Under the pieces are notes generated by a model. The model was not told the origin of the DNA, did not search any database, and saw only the letters and a program-made list of their open reading frames with translations. DNA of 64,000 nt from Bacteroidales bacterium. Lineage in GTDB: Bacteria; Bacteroidota; Bacteroidia; Bacteroidales; UBA932. Below are positions 46,044-54,900 of this stretch, piece by piece. Where the stretch lies: NCBI GenBank assembly GCA_017961175.1, contig JAGCXV010000061.1:1-64000 (forward strand). The letters are read 5' to 3'. The stretch's first letter is position 1. Each line of letters opens with the position of its first letter. A program made the position numbers and the translations under genes.

Positions 46044-46948
46044 CAGCAAAGAACAACAAGGGTCTTGGAAGAGGGCTCGGCAGAGGTCTGGACTCACTGA
46101 TTCCGGGAGCGGGACAGGAAAAGACCCTGCAGCCGGAAGGGCCGTCCCATCTTACATCCGTAAGGGAACTGGATCTGGAGCAGATATCTCCAAACCCTTT
46201 CCAGCCACGCAGCGAATTTGACAGGGAAAAGCTCCAGGAACTCACTGATTCCATCGCGAGGATGGGTTTGATCCAGCCGATAACAGTTAAGAAAGTTTCC
46301 ATCGGAAGATATCAGATAATCAGCGGAGAAAGAAGGTTCAGGGCAGCAAAGGCCGCCGGTTTGAAGACCATACCGGCATACGTGAAGGATGCGGATGAGA
46401 ACGCGATGCTGGAAATGGCGCTTGTGGAAAATATCCAGAGGGAAGACCTGGACCCGATAGATATAGCCATAAGTTTCCAGAGACTGATAGACGAGTGCAA
46501 CCTCACCCAGGAAGCCCTTTCTCCGAGAGTCGGGAAAAACAGGGCAACCATTGCCAACTACCTCAGGCTTCTTAAGCTCCAGCCGGAAATCCAGTTGGCC
46601 GTTAAAAGCGGCGCTATTTCGATGGGGCACGCCAAGGCTCTGCTGGCGGTGGAAGACGCAAATCTCCAGAAGAGAATTGTTGACAATATAATCGCCGATG
46701 ACCTTTCCGTAAGGCAGACCGAGGAAATCGCGAGGAAACTTTCCGCACCAAAGGCGGCAAAGCCGGCTAAGGCATCTTTCAAGCCGGGGCAGGCGGGCGT
46801 TTCCGCAGAAAAGCTGCTTGCAAAGTACTTTGGAGGAAAGGTTACGGTAAAAGCTAAGGAAAAGGGAGGAGAGGTCATCCTCAAATACAAGGATGAGGAA
46901 CAGCTTATTTCCTTCCTGAATGTGCTTAAGGAACATAATTTGCAGTAA
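46040..46948 (+). CDS. parB: Chromosome-partitioning protein ParB
   Basis: This 302-residue DNA-binding CTPase recognises parS and loads onto flanking DNA. The N-terminal region reads GLGRGLGRGLDSLIP, the ParB/Srx domain has the ISGERRFRAAK motif and a MALVENIQREDL block, and the central helix-turn-helix includes RVGKNRATIANYLRLL. The C-terminal region contains a Lys/Ala-rich linker (about 235-265) and a dimerisation part. It overlaps parA by 4 bp and precedes a DUF5683 gene by 9 bp. Confidence 0.96.
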   Translation: MTAKNNKGLGRGLGRGLDSLIPGAGQEKTLQPEGPSHLTSVRELDLEQISPNPFQPRSEFDREKLQELTDSIARMGLIQPITVKKVSIGRYQIISGERRFRAAKAAGLKTIPAYVKDADENAMLEMALVENIQREDLDPIDIAISFQRLIDECNLTQEALSPRVGKNRATIANYLRLLKLQPEIQLAVKSGAISMGHAKALLAVEDANLQKRIVDNIIADDLSVRQTEEIARKLSAPKAAKPAKASFKPGQAGVSAEKLLAKYFGGKVTVKAKEKGGEVILKYKDEEQLISFLNVLKEHNLQ

Positions 46949-46957
46949 AACAGAGCC

Positions 46958-47905
46958 GTGAGCATCAGAAGACACATATCCGGATTTATAGCTGCCCTGA
47001 TGGCGGTATTGCTAAGCGGTACAGTCTCCCACGCACAGTTTAATCCGAATGCCAACGCCGCCGGTACCATGAAATCCACCATCGACAACATGGTGGATAC
47101 CACTGAATACGAAATAGACTCCACCGTAAGGCAGTTTACCATTAAGAGGTTCGTAAAGTCCTTGGCCCACAAGGATTCCATGACCCTTTCCAACACTTTC
47201 TTCGGGGCGATGGTCCTGCCGGGAACCGGCCAGATCTACAACCGCGACTACTGGAAGCTCCCGATAGTCTACGGAACCCTTGGAGGATGCATCGGCGGAG
47301 CAGTGGCTTTCAACCAGAAGTGGAAGAAAAACGGCCTGAACAAGGACAGGGAAACACGTAACCTCTTCATCTGGGGTGCCGTGGCAAGCTACTGGGGCCA
47401 GCTCATGGACGTAACCGTCAGCTACAAGTCCTACGAGAAGCCGCTTCCGGCAAGGGCTTCTTTCTACGCCTCCCTGCTTCCGGGCCTCGGCCAGGCTTAT
47501 AACGGAGACTACTGGCATATCCCTATTTATTATGCCGGCTTTACGATCAGCGGCTACTGCTGGGCATTCAACCAGAAGCAGTACAAGCGCTACCGCAAGA
47601 TGTACCGCGAATACGGGGAGGGAACCTACACGGGGCATATGACTCCCGAGAATATGGTCTGGTTCAGAGACTATTACCGCCGCAACAGAGACTATTCCGT
47701 GCTGTCCACAGCGCTTATCTACATACTGAATGTGATAGACGCCAACGTGTTTGCGCATTTCTCGCATTTCGACATTTCGGATGACATTACCTTCAATGTC
47801 CATCCGGATGTAATTACGCCTGAACTGCCGACCACCGGGCTGTATACTTATGACCCGGCCTACAGCAACGCCAAGGTGGGATTCACCGTGGATATAACTT
47901 TTTAG
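46958..47905 (+). CDS. DUF5683-type secreted or membrane protein
   Basis: This 315-residue protein has a signal peptide (ending SHAQ) and two copies of a short motif: LPGTGQIYNRDYW (about residue 88) and LPGLGQAYNGDYW (about residue 172), each followed by a hydrophobic segment. This internal repeat is typical of DUF5683, a Bacteroidota family of unknown role. The start is a GTG at 46958. Its position after parB and before a lytic transglycosylase fits a conserved neighbourhood, so a link to cell-wall or envelope growth is possible but unproven. Confidence 0.8.
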   Translation: MSIRRHISGFIAALMAVLLSGTVSHAQFNPNANAAGTMKSTIDNMVDTTEYEIDSTVRQFTIKRFVKSLAHKDSMTLSNTFFGAMVLPGTGQIYNRDYWKLPIVYGTLGGCIGGAVAFNQKWKKNGLNKDRETRNLFIWGAVASYWGQLMDVTVSYKSYEKPLPARASFYASLLPGLGQAYNGDYWHIPIYYAGFTISGYCWAFNQKQYKRYRKMYREYGEGTYTGHMTPENMVWFRDYYRRNRDYSVLSTALIYILNVIDANVFAHFSHFDISDDITFNVHPDVITPELPTTGLYTYDPAYSNAKVGFTVDITF

Positions 47906-47926
47906 AAATTTGAAAAACTGAACAAT

Positions 47927-49567
47927 ATGAGAATGAGAAGACTTGCCGTTTTGGTGCTTTTGGGCGCCTTTCTTGCACTGGGGTTCTGTCAGCAATCCTA
48001 CGGACAGACCAGAAAAGAACTTTTGAAGGAGAACCAGAAGCTCAAGAGAAGCATTGACTCCCTCCAGAGACTTCTGGAAGACAGCGAGATAGAATTGACA
48101 GACACATCCACTGCCGGAGATACCATCAATCCTGGCAATATAGGTTTTCTAAACTCTGAACTATACGAAAACCTGAACCCGGGAGAGAATCCTGACAGTC
48201 TTCTCAGCATATACTATCTGCAGAGGCAGATGGCTACCGCCAACATGCCGGCTGTGGAAGATGTGGAAAATGCAAACTACACCAGCAACATTCCGGATGA
48301 GGTATATATCGAGAACCTGAAGAAGATGAATTCGTTCATCTCGCTGCCTTACAACAGCGTGGTCAAGAACTACATCATCCTCTACACGGAAAGGATGCCT
48401 AAGAGCGCCGCCAGCATGCTTGGCCTGGCATCATACTACCTGCCGATTTTCGAGAACATTTTCGACTCCTACGGCCTTCCTAAAGAGCTGGCAGCAATGG
48501 CTATCATTGAGTCCGCACTTAATCCGTTCGCCGTTTCAAGCGCCAACGCCAAGGGTCTCTGGCAGTTCATCTATTCCGCTGCCAAACAGTATAACCTTCA
48601 GGTTGACTCATACATAGACGAAAGGTTCGACCCGGAAAAGAGCTGCGATGCCGCCGCAAGGTTCCTCAAGGATTCCTATACTATTTTCGGAGACTGGGCC
48701 CTTGCTATTTCATCCTACAACTGCGGGCCTGGAAACGTGAACAAGGCTATCAAGAGAGCCGGAAGCCGGGACTTCTGGTCTATCTATCCTTACCTTCCTA
48801 AGGAGACCAGAGGCTATATGCCATCCTTTGTCGGAGCCCTTTACATGCTCAAATACTACCAGAACTACAACATTGTTCCGGACAAGCCTTCGATGCCGGC
48901 TCACGTAGACACTTTCATGATCCACAAGAACCTGCACTTCGAGCAGATTTCCGAGGTCATCGGTATTCCGGTCCCTGAACTTCGCCAGCTCAACCCTCAG
49001 TATCTGAGAGACATCATTCCTGGAGACAGCAAGGGAATGCTCCTGAGGCTTCCTTATAATTACACTGCAGCTTTCGTTGACAACGAGAAGACTATTTACA
49101 ACTATAAGGACAGCATTTTCTTCAACCCGATAGTTTACAGCCGCTACAAGAGCGGTGACGAGGGTGGTGGAAGCACGAGAATCTACCACAAGGTCAGAAA
49201 GGGACAGACTCTGGCCTCGATCGCAAAAAGATATGGCGTAACCGTATCGCAGATCAAAGACTGGAATAATATTTCAGCCAAGACAAAAACCGTAAAGACC
49301 GGCCGTACTCTTATCATCTACCGTAACGCCGTGTCAAATCCGCCTCGTTCTTCTTCTGCCTCAAGCAGTTCCGGCAGTTCTTCTTCCAAGTCCAACAACA
49401 GTTCTGCAAAGAGTTCTGGTGGAGCAAAGTACTATACCGTAAAGAAGGGCGACACACTCTACGGCGTGGCTAAGAAAAACAATATAAGCCTGAATGAACT
49501 GCTGAAACTCAATGGCCTGACCGCCAAGTCAACCATTCACGCAGGCAAGAAGCTTAGAGTAAAATAA
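47927..49567 (+). CDS. LysM-containing lytic transglycosylase (MltD-like)
   Basis: This 546-residue secreted protein cleaves peptidoglycan glycan strands. After a signal peptide and a coiled-coil stretch comes an SLT domain (about 175-310), with the catalytic glutamate likely Glu195 (IIESALNPFAVS) and GLWQFIYSAAKQY. Two clear LysM domains follow (about 418-462, VRKGQTLASIAKRYGV; about 500-546, VKKGDTLYGVAKKN), joined by a Ser-rich linker; a region near 325 may be a third, degenerate LysM. The order is the MltD type. It lies 21 bp behind the DUF5683 gene. Confidence 0.92.
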   Translation: MRMRRLAVLVLLGAFLALGFCQQSYGQTRKELLKENQKLKRSIDSLQRLLEDSEIELTDTSTAGDTINPGNIGFLNSELYENLNPGENPDSLLSIYYLQRQMATANMPAVEDVENANYTSNIPDEVYIENLKKMNSFISLPYNSVVKNYIILYTERMPKSAASMLGLASYYLPIFENIFDSYGLPKELAAMAIIESALNPFAVSSANAKGLWQFIYSAAKQYNLQVDSYIDERFDPEKSCDAAARFLKDSYTIFGDWALAISSYNCGPGNVNKAIKRAGSRDFWSIYPYLPKETRGYMPSFVGALYMLKYYQNYNIVPDKPSMPAHVDTFMIHKNLHFEQISEVIGIPVPELRQLNPQYLRDIIPGDSKGMLLRLPYNYTAAFVDNEKTIYNYKDSIFFNPIVYSRYKSGDEGGGSTRIYHKVRKGQTLASIAKRYGVTVSQIKDWNNISAKTKTVKTGRTLIIYRNAVSNPPRSSSASSSSGSSSSKSNNSSAKSSGGAKYYTVKKGDTLYGVAKKNNISLNELLKLNGLTAKSTIHAGKKLRVK

Positions 49568-49585
49568 AATCATCATACCGTTTTT

Positions 49586-51070
49586 ATGCTTAGAAGAGTC
49601 CGCGTTATTCTCGCCTCCATCTTCTTCATCTTGATAACGCTGCTGTTCCTGGACTTTACGGGAACATTGCAAAAGATCTTCGGATGGATGGCGCAAATCC
49701 AGTTCCTGCCGGCAGTGCTGGCTGTGAACGTGGTAATTATCTGCTTACTCCTTCTTCTCACACTGTTTTTCGGAAGGATATACTGCTCGGTTATCTGTCC
49801 TCTTGGAGTTCTCCAGGATGTATTCGGCTGGATGGGCAAGAAAGCCAGGAAAAACCGCTACACCTATTCCAAGGCTAAGAACTGGCTGAGGTATACGGTG
49901 CTGGGTATTTTCATACTCGCGATTGTTTTCGGCATTGCCAGCCTGGTTGCACTTCTGGCTCCGTACAGTTCATTCGGAAGAATAGCCCAGAACCTGTTTT
50001 CTCCAGTTTACCTGTGGGGCAACAACATTCTCGCCCACTTCGCGGAGAAGGCAGACAGCTACACTTTCTATCACAAAGATATCTGGATCAGGGCCCTGCC
50101 TACATTCATAGTTGCCGCGGTAACTTTTGTTGTGCTTTTGGTTCTTGCCTGGAGGAACGGAAGGACATACTGCAACACGATCTGCCCGGTTGGAACAGTC
50201 CTTAGTTTCTTTGCCCGCTTCTCTATCTTCCGTCCGGTGATAGACAAGAGCAAGTGCGTTAACTGCAATCTTTGCGTAAAGAACTGCAAGGCTTCCTGCA
50301 TAGACATCAAAAACCACAAGATAGACTATTCCAGATGCGTTGTCTGCGGAGACTGCATCTCGAAATGCAAGAAAGACGCAATCACCTATACTTCAAGGAG
50401 ATTCAAGGAAGAAACCGTTGAGGGAACTCCTAAGGCTGGAATGGAAAGAAGGTCGTTTATCGCGACAGCTTCCGTCCTTGCAGCCAGTGCGGCCGTTGCC
50501 AGAGCTCAGGAGAAGCTCACCGATGGCGGACTTGCCCCTGTGGTTCCGAAGGAAGTCCTGAAAAGGGATACTGAGATAACCCCTCCGGGCTCCGTAGGAA
50601 TGAACCATCTGACAAGGCATTGCACCGGTTGCCAGCTCTGCGTTGCAGCCTGCCCGAATAATGTCCTCAGGCCTTCTTCAGACCTTATGACTCTGATGCA
50701 GCCAAGGTCCTCTTACGAGAAAGGTTTCTGCCGTCCTGAATGTACCAGATGCTCCGAGGTCTGCCCTGCGGGAGCAATCAAGAAAATAAGCCGCGAGGAA
50801 AAATCCTCCATCCAGATAGGACACGCCGTTTGGGACGCAGGTCTCTGCCTCCCGATGACAGAAGGAGTGAATTGCGGTAACTGCGCAAGGCACTGTCCAA
50901 CAGGTGCCATCACACTTGTGGAGGTGGATCCTCTGGAAGAAAAGGGGCCAAAATTCCCGGTTGTGGACGAGGCCAAGTGCATCGGCTGCGGAGCATGCGA
51001 ATATGTTTGCCCGGTACGCCCGATAAGCGCAATTTACGTGGAAGGACATCAGCAGCATAAACTAATCTAA
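49586..51070 (+). CDS. Membrane polyferredoxin, NapH-like fused to a NapG-like domain
   Basis: This 494-residue protein has four or five membrane helices in its first 200 residues, including two short CxxxxCP loops (YCSVICPLG, YCNTICPVG). Two ferredoxin motifs follow (CVNCNLCVKNC, CVVCGDCISKC), then an internal twin-arginine-like segment (ERRSFIATASV, Arg288-Arg289), then four more iron-sulfur motifs (CTGCQLCVAAC, CTRCSEVCPAG, CGNCARHCPTG, CIGCGACEYVC). It looks like NapH and NapG joined in one chain. It probably passes electrons from the membrane to the Tat-exported reductase encoded 12 bp downstream; that pairing is inference. Confidence 0.85.
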   Translation: MLRRVRVILASIFFILITLLFLDFTGTLQKIFGWMAQIQFLPAVLAVNVVIICLLLLLTLFFGRIYCSVICPLGVLQDVFGWMGKKARKNRYTYSKAKNWLRYTVLGIFILAIVFGIASLVALLAPYSSFGRIAQNLFSPVYLWGNNILAHFAEKADSYTFYHKDIWIRALPTFIVAAVTFVVLLVLAWRNGRTYCNTICPVGTVLSFFARFSIFRPVIDKSKCVNCNLCVKNCKASCIDIKNHKIDYSRCVVCGDCISKCKKDAITYTSRRFKEETVEGTPKAGMERRSFIATASVLAASAAVARAQEKLTDGGLAPVVPKEVLKRDTEITPPGSVGMNHLTRHCTGCQLCVAACPNNVLRPSSDLMTLMQPRSSYEKGFCRPECTRCSEVCPAGAIKKISREEKSSIQIGHAVWDAGLCLPMTEGVNCGNCARHCPTGAITLVEVDPLEEKGPKFPVVDEAKCIGCGACEYVCPVRPISAIYVEGHQQHKLI

Positions 51071-51082
51071 GAGCCAACAGTC

Positions 51083-52498
51083 ATGGAAAAGAAAAACATC
51101 AGCAGAAGAAGCTTCGTGAAGAAGGCTGGTATTGGCTCTGCGATTCTGGGAGCCGCCGCCCTTTCAGGAGGAATCATTTCCTGCAAAAGCAAAAAGGAAG
51201 AAACCGTCGAAGCCGGACCATTAGGCCCGATACCTACAGACAAGATGACATACCGCACCAACCCCAAGACAGGAGAGAAAGTCTCCCTTCTCGGGTACGG
51301 CTGCATGAGGATACCGAGCATAGACAACACCAGCACCAGAGAATCGGACAGCGCAATTGACCAGGAAACATGGAACAAGCTGGTAGACTATGCGATAGAG
51401 CACGGAGTCACCTACTTTGACACATCCCCGGCCTACTGCAAGGGGAAGAGCGAGGAGGCTACCGGAATAGCCCTCGCAAGGCATAAGAGAGAAGAATTCA
51501 CCATCGCGACAAAACTATCCAACTTCGCCCCTTCAACCTGGACCCGCGAGGCCTCGATAGAAATGTACCGGAATTCCTTCAAGAAACTGCAGGTGGACTA
51601 CATAGACTACTACCTGCTCCACAGCGTTGGAAACGGAGATTTCGAGACCTTCGAGAACCGTTACCTTAAGAACGGAGTCCTGGACTTCCTTCTTAAGGAA
51701 AGGGAGGCCGGAAAGATCCGCAACCTCGGATTCTCCTACCACGGAGACGTGAAGGTGTTCGACTATCTGCTTGAAAACCACGACAAATATCACTGGGACT
51801 TTGTGCAGATCCAGATGAACTATCTGGACTGGAAACACGCCAACGAGCTCAACAAGAGGAATCAGGATGCGGAATATCTCTATAATGAACTTCAGAAAAG
51901 AGGCATACCTGTCGTGATAATGGAACCACTGCTGGGCGGAAGGCTTGCCAATGTTCACCAGCATATCGCGGAAACCCTTAAAAGCCGCAGGCCTCAAAAC
52001 AGCGTGGCTTCCTGGGCTTTCCGCTGGGTAGGATCATTCCCTGGAGTGCTGACCGTCCTCAGCGGAATGACCTATATGGAGCACCTCCAGGACAATCTGC
52101 GCAGCTACTGCCCGCTTGAGCCGGTAACGGAAGAAGACAAGGAGTTTCTGGAGAAGACAGCCCAGATGCTTCTCAAGTATCCTACAATTCCATGCAACGA
52201 CTGCCAGTATTGCATGCCTTGCCCTTACGGCATAGACATTCCGGGCAATCTGCTGCACTACAACAAATGCATCAACGAGGGCAATATGCCGGCTTCCAAG
52301 CAGGATCCTATCTACAAAAAGGCAAGGAAAGCCTTCCTTGTGGGCTATGCCAGAAAGCTTGCTCCGGAAAGGATGGCAGACCACTGTATCGGATGCCGCC
52401 ACTGCGTATCCCACTGCCCGCAGAATATAGACATCCCGGCACAGCTCCAGAAGATAGACCTCTACTACGAGAAACTGATGAGGGAAGACGAACTCTAG
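51083..52498 (+). CDS. Tat-exported aldo/keto reductase with C-terminal 4Fe-4S domain
   Basis: This 471-residue protein opens with a twin-arginine signal (SRRSFVKKAG, Arg8-Arg9) that ends in a lipobox-like IISC (Cys34), so it is likely a Tat lipoprotein. The aldo/keto reductase barrel (about 55-340) has the DTSPAY active-site segment (Tyr) with TKLSN and YYLLHS. A C-terminal domain carries two iron-sulfur motif sets (CNDCQYCMPCPYGIDI and CIGCRHCVSHCPQ). The electron donor is likely ferredoxin-like rather than NADPH, given the Fe-S domain and upstream gene. The substrate is unknown. It overlaps the convergent HhH gene by 4 bp. Confidence 0.85.
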   Translation: MEKKNISRRSFVKKAGIGSAILGAAALSGGIISCKSKKEETVEAGPLGPIPTDKMTYRTNPKTGEKVSLLGYGCMRIPSIDNTSTRESDSAIDQETWNKLVDYAIEHGVTYFDTSPAYCKGKSEEATGIALARHKREEFTIATKLSNFAPSTWTREASIEMYRNSFKKLQVDYIDYYLLHSVGNGDFETFENRYLKNGVLDFLLKEREAGKIRNLGFSYHGDVKVFDYLLENHDKYHWDFVQIQMNYLDWKHANELNKRNQDAEYLYNELQKRGIPVVIMEPLLGGRLANVHQHIAETLKSRRPQNSVASWAFRWVGSFPGVLTVLSGMTYMEHLQDNLRSYCPLEPVTEEDKEFLEKTAQMLLKYPTIPCNDCQYCMPCPYGIDIPGNLLHYNKCINEGNMPASKQDPIYKKARKAFLVGYARKLAPERMADHCIGCRHCVSHCPQNIDIPAQLQKIDLYYEKLMREDEL

Positions 52499-54213
52499 AG
52501 TTCAAGCCTCAGGGCGGCTTTTGCCGTAGAGACTCCCCTCCTGTACTGGTATTTCAGATAAAGGCTCAGCCACCGGCTGGGCCTTATGCTTACTAGGCAG
52601 CAAAAGTCCATCCCTTGACCGTAAAGAAGATGTGAGGAAAATGAATACGGCAGCTCCGCCTCAGGAAAGTATATCCTTGCCGTCCAGTCTCTTACATGGA
52701 ACAGCGCAGCCCCGACCGTGCCTCCGACCATCCTTTTCTCCAGCTTCAGGTAAGAGGAAAAGGCCCTGCCTCCAAGAGAGTTATACTCACCCCTCAAAAC
52801 CAGGCTCAGGCCGCTGAAAAGCATCATCTTTCCCCCTGTCTTCAGGCTAAGTATCCTGTCCTTTTCCACCGGTGTGGAATACCTTGTGTCTGTCTTTGAG
52901 TAACCCTTTAGCCAGAACTCGTTGCGCGCGGGGCTTCCGAAGGAGGAATCGTCCCAGGATAGTTTCACATACGCCTTGAAAGTAGAAGACGGATCCTTGA
53001 CATGATATCTAGGAGCGGGATAGGCTGAATAGTCTGCCCCTACCGCGTAACTTGTTTTACCGTAGAGAGTTCCCGTCATCCTCAGCGATGCTCCCTGCTG
53101 GTTATTCAGCTTGCTCAGCGACGAGTAGGCACCACCCGCCGGAGAGGAAAAGTCCTTGCCGTAACCCCTGAGGATAAAATGGAGCGTAACCTTCTCCAGT
53201 TCCAGACTCGCTCCCCCAACAGCGGCGAAGGATTCCGTCTCAGGATTCCAGGCCCCTTCCGCAAACACCACCGTCCCGGGCAGACCGGCCAGAAAGTCAG
53301 CAGCCACCACACTTCCAACCTGCTCTTTCCTGTAGTACGAAAGCCCGTACCTTGACCTTCTTCCCGTATAGGTCAAACCGCATACGCTCTCCATCCCCCT
53401 GAAGGAATAGCCGGCACTTACCCGAAACCTACCGACTGATACAGACAGCGCTCCGCCTCTAAGAAGTTTTGTAGTGTCTGAACTTGTGTAAAGCGATAGC
53501 GGCTCCGCGTTTTTGACAAAGCCCGATGCTTCTCCCGCACCTGAAAACGAAAAGCCGTTCCAGGCTGCAAGCCCCTGGCCCATACGGGCGTAGAAATCTC
53601 CCAACACCAGTTTATCCAGTTTAAGCTTTCCAACCTTTAACCCTGAATACGATATTCCTCCCGTAGCAAAATTATCGCTGGCAGTTTCCGTAGAAGATCC
53701 CTTCCAGACTACAGACATATCCACCCTGTCCAGATATGAAGACCTTAATCTTACAAGATGCTGCTCCAATGCCGGAGAAAACGTTCTCTGGTAACGCGTA
53801 TAAAAATCCGTCTTCTCGTCTTTCCAGAAATTCTCCGGACGCCGCAGCGCTTCTCCCAAGGTAACATACGGGCGGATTCTTTCCACCGTTTTTTCATCAA
53901 ATCCGTAGAGCAGTCCTAGCTCCGCAAACGAAAGGATAGGTCCGCTGGAAGCGATCCTGCTCAATATTGATTCTATCTGGAAAGGGGTCAGCAGCATCAG
54001 GGATTCCATTGCCCCTTTTGAGGCGGAGTTAAGGTTCAGCGGATGCCTCCTCAGCCGCTGCAGATGGGAAAGGATATCCTCTCCGGACATGGCCGCTTCT
54101 TCTTCCTCCAAAGTTGTCAGCTGTTCCACCACATCTTCCTCATTCTGAGCCCTCAATCCCAGGGGCAGAGCCACCAGAACGCACACAAGGGCAATCCGCA
54201 TCCATCTTTCCAT
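52495..54213 (-). CDS. Secreted helix-hairpin-helix protein with a beta-rich barrel-like C-terminus
   Basis: This 572-residue protein has a signal peptide (ending GLRAQ), then an N-terminal helical region with a helix-hairpin-helix motif (about 55-110: PLNLNSASKGAMESLMLLTP, then a second HhH-like turn). From about residue 135 to the end the sequence is beta-rich with alternating Tyr, Ser, Gly and charged residues, as in outer-membrane barrels (for example YSFRGMESVCGLTY). The HhH resembles the ComEA type, which binds DNA. Whether it is a DNA-uptake or structural outer-membrane protein is unknown. The frame is intact. Confidence 0.68.
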   Translation of the reverse strand: MERWMRIALVCVLVALPLGLRAQNEEDVVEQLTTLEEEEAAMSGEDILSHLQRLRRHPLNLNSASKGAMESLMLLTPFQIESILSRIASSGPILSFAELGLLYGFDEKTVERIRPYVTLGEALRRPENFWKDEKTDFYTRYQRTFSPALEQHLVRLRSSYLDRVDMSVVWKGSSTETASDNFATGGISYSGLKVGKLKLDKLVLGDFYARMGQGLAAWNGFSFSGAGEASGFVKNAEPLSLYTSSDTTKLLRGGALSVSVGRFRVSAGYSFRGMESVCGLTYTGRRSRYGLSYYRKEQVGSVVAADFLAGLPGTVVFAEGAWNPETESFAAVGGASLELEKVTLHFILRGYGKDFSSPAGGAYSSLSKLNNQQGASLRMTGTLYGKTSYAVGADYSAYPAPRYHVKDPSSTFKAYVKLSWDDSSFGSPARNEFWLKGYSKTDTRYSTPVEKDRILSLKTGGKMMLFSGLSLVLRGEYNSLGGRAFSSYLKLEKRMVGGTVGAALFHVRDWTARIYFPEAELPYSFSSHLLYGQGMDFCCLVSIRPSRWLSLYLKYQYRRGVSTAKAALRLEL

Positions 54214-54239
54214 ACGGGCAAAAATAACATCCCGCCCAT

Positions 54240-54318
54240 AGGGCAGGATGCCAAACCGTACAATTGACTATGTCCGCAAAACGGACAAGAAGCGGACAAT
54301 TGCCGACTATGCGTTTTA
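54240..54318. repeat. Short repeats in the purE 3' gap
   Basis: The roughly 100-bp gap between the HhH gene and purE holds no gene. It has the repeat ACAATTG followed by GACTATG or CCGACTATG (54270-54282 and 54296-54310) around a TGTCCG/CGGACA hairpin (54281-54296), with another copy of CGGACA at 54292-54297. No T run follows, so it is not a clear terminator. Confidence 0.4.
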
Positions 54319-54840
54319 TCCGTTTACCTTGAACTTGAAATCCAGATGTTTAAGTTCCTCGTTAGCCTTTAAAATCTTCCCGGCAAGCTCGCTTTTGAAA
54401 CGGGCTGACCTTTCAGCTATGACCGGGTCAGAGAGGGCGAGTATCTGGGTTGCGAAGATAGCGGCGTTCTTGGCTCCGTCCATAGCCATAGTGGCTACAG
54501 GAATTCCGCCCGGCATCTGGAGGATGGACAGAATGGAATCCAGCCCCTCGATGGAATTGGAACTCTTGATCGGTACTCCTATAACCGGAAGGTTGGTGGA
54601 AGCGGCAATGACTCCAGGCAGGTGGGCAGCTCCGCCCGCGCCGGCAATTATCACCTTGATTCCGCGTCCGGCGGCTCCCTTTGCGAATTCCGCCACCATT
54701 TCCGGTGTGCGGTGAGCGGACAGTGCGTTTACCTCAAAAGGTATCTCCATTTCTTCCAGGAACTTTGCTGCAGCCTCCATAACCTTAAGGTCTGAGGTGC
54801 TTCCCATAATGATGCTTACCAATGGTTTCATCTCTGACAT
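54316..54840 (-). CDS. purE: N5-carboxyaminoimidazole ribonucleotide mutase
   Basis: This 174-residue enzyme isomerises N5-CAIR to CAIR in purine synthesis. Characteristic motifs are IIMGSTSDLKVMEAA at the N-terminus, NALSAHRTPEMVAEFA and IIAGAGGAAHLPGVIA. It starts at 54840; an alternative ATG is three codons inside. The gene is divergent from hpt (hypoxanthine salvage), so de novo and salvage purine genes share one intergenic region with a palindromic promoter pair. Confidence 0.95.
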   Translation of the reverse strand: MSEMKPLVSIIMGSTSDLKVMEAAAKFLEEMEIPFEVNALSAHRTPEMVAEFAKGAAGRGIKVIIAGAGGAAHLPGVIAASTNLPVIGVPIKSSNSIEGLDSILSILQMPGGIPVATMAMDGAKNAAIFATQILALSDPVIAERSARFKSELAGKILKANEELKHLDFKFKVNG

Positions 54841-54850
54841 TTGTTGCGTT

Positions 54851-54889
54851 TATTTTTGCAAAAATATCTAAATTTGGAACTCAATACAA
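54851..54889 (-). promoter_or_regulatory. Palindromic -7 boxes between purE and hpt
   Basis: TATTTTTGCAAAAATA (54851-54866) is a perfect palindrome of two abutting -7 boxes, one per strand. On the minus strand TTG at 54887-54889 lies 20 bp upstream of the -7, giving a complete purE promoter. On the plus strand a second -7 box (TAAATTTG, 54869-54876) may serve hpt. Confidence 0.62.
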
Positions 54890-54900
54890 CACACACCGCC

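Noticed and set aside
45175..46960. parS site near parAB
   Set aside because: I looked for the TGTTTCACGTGAAACA-type palindrome near the genes and found none; it may lie outside the window.
47012..47995. Open frame antisense to the DUF5683 gene
   Set aside because: It runs from inside the next gene across the gap; the translated text is low in any recognisable pattern and the forward gene has a signal peptide and internal repeats.
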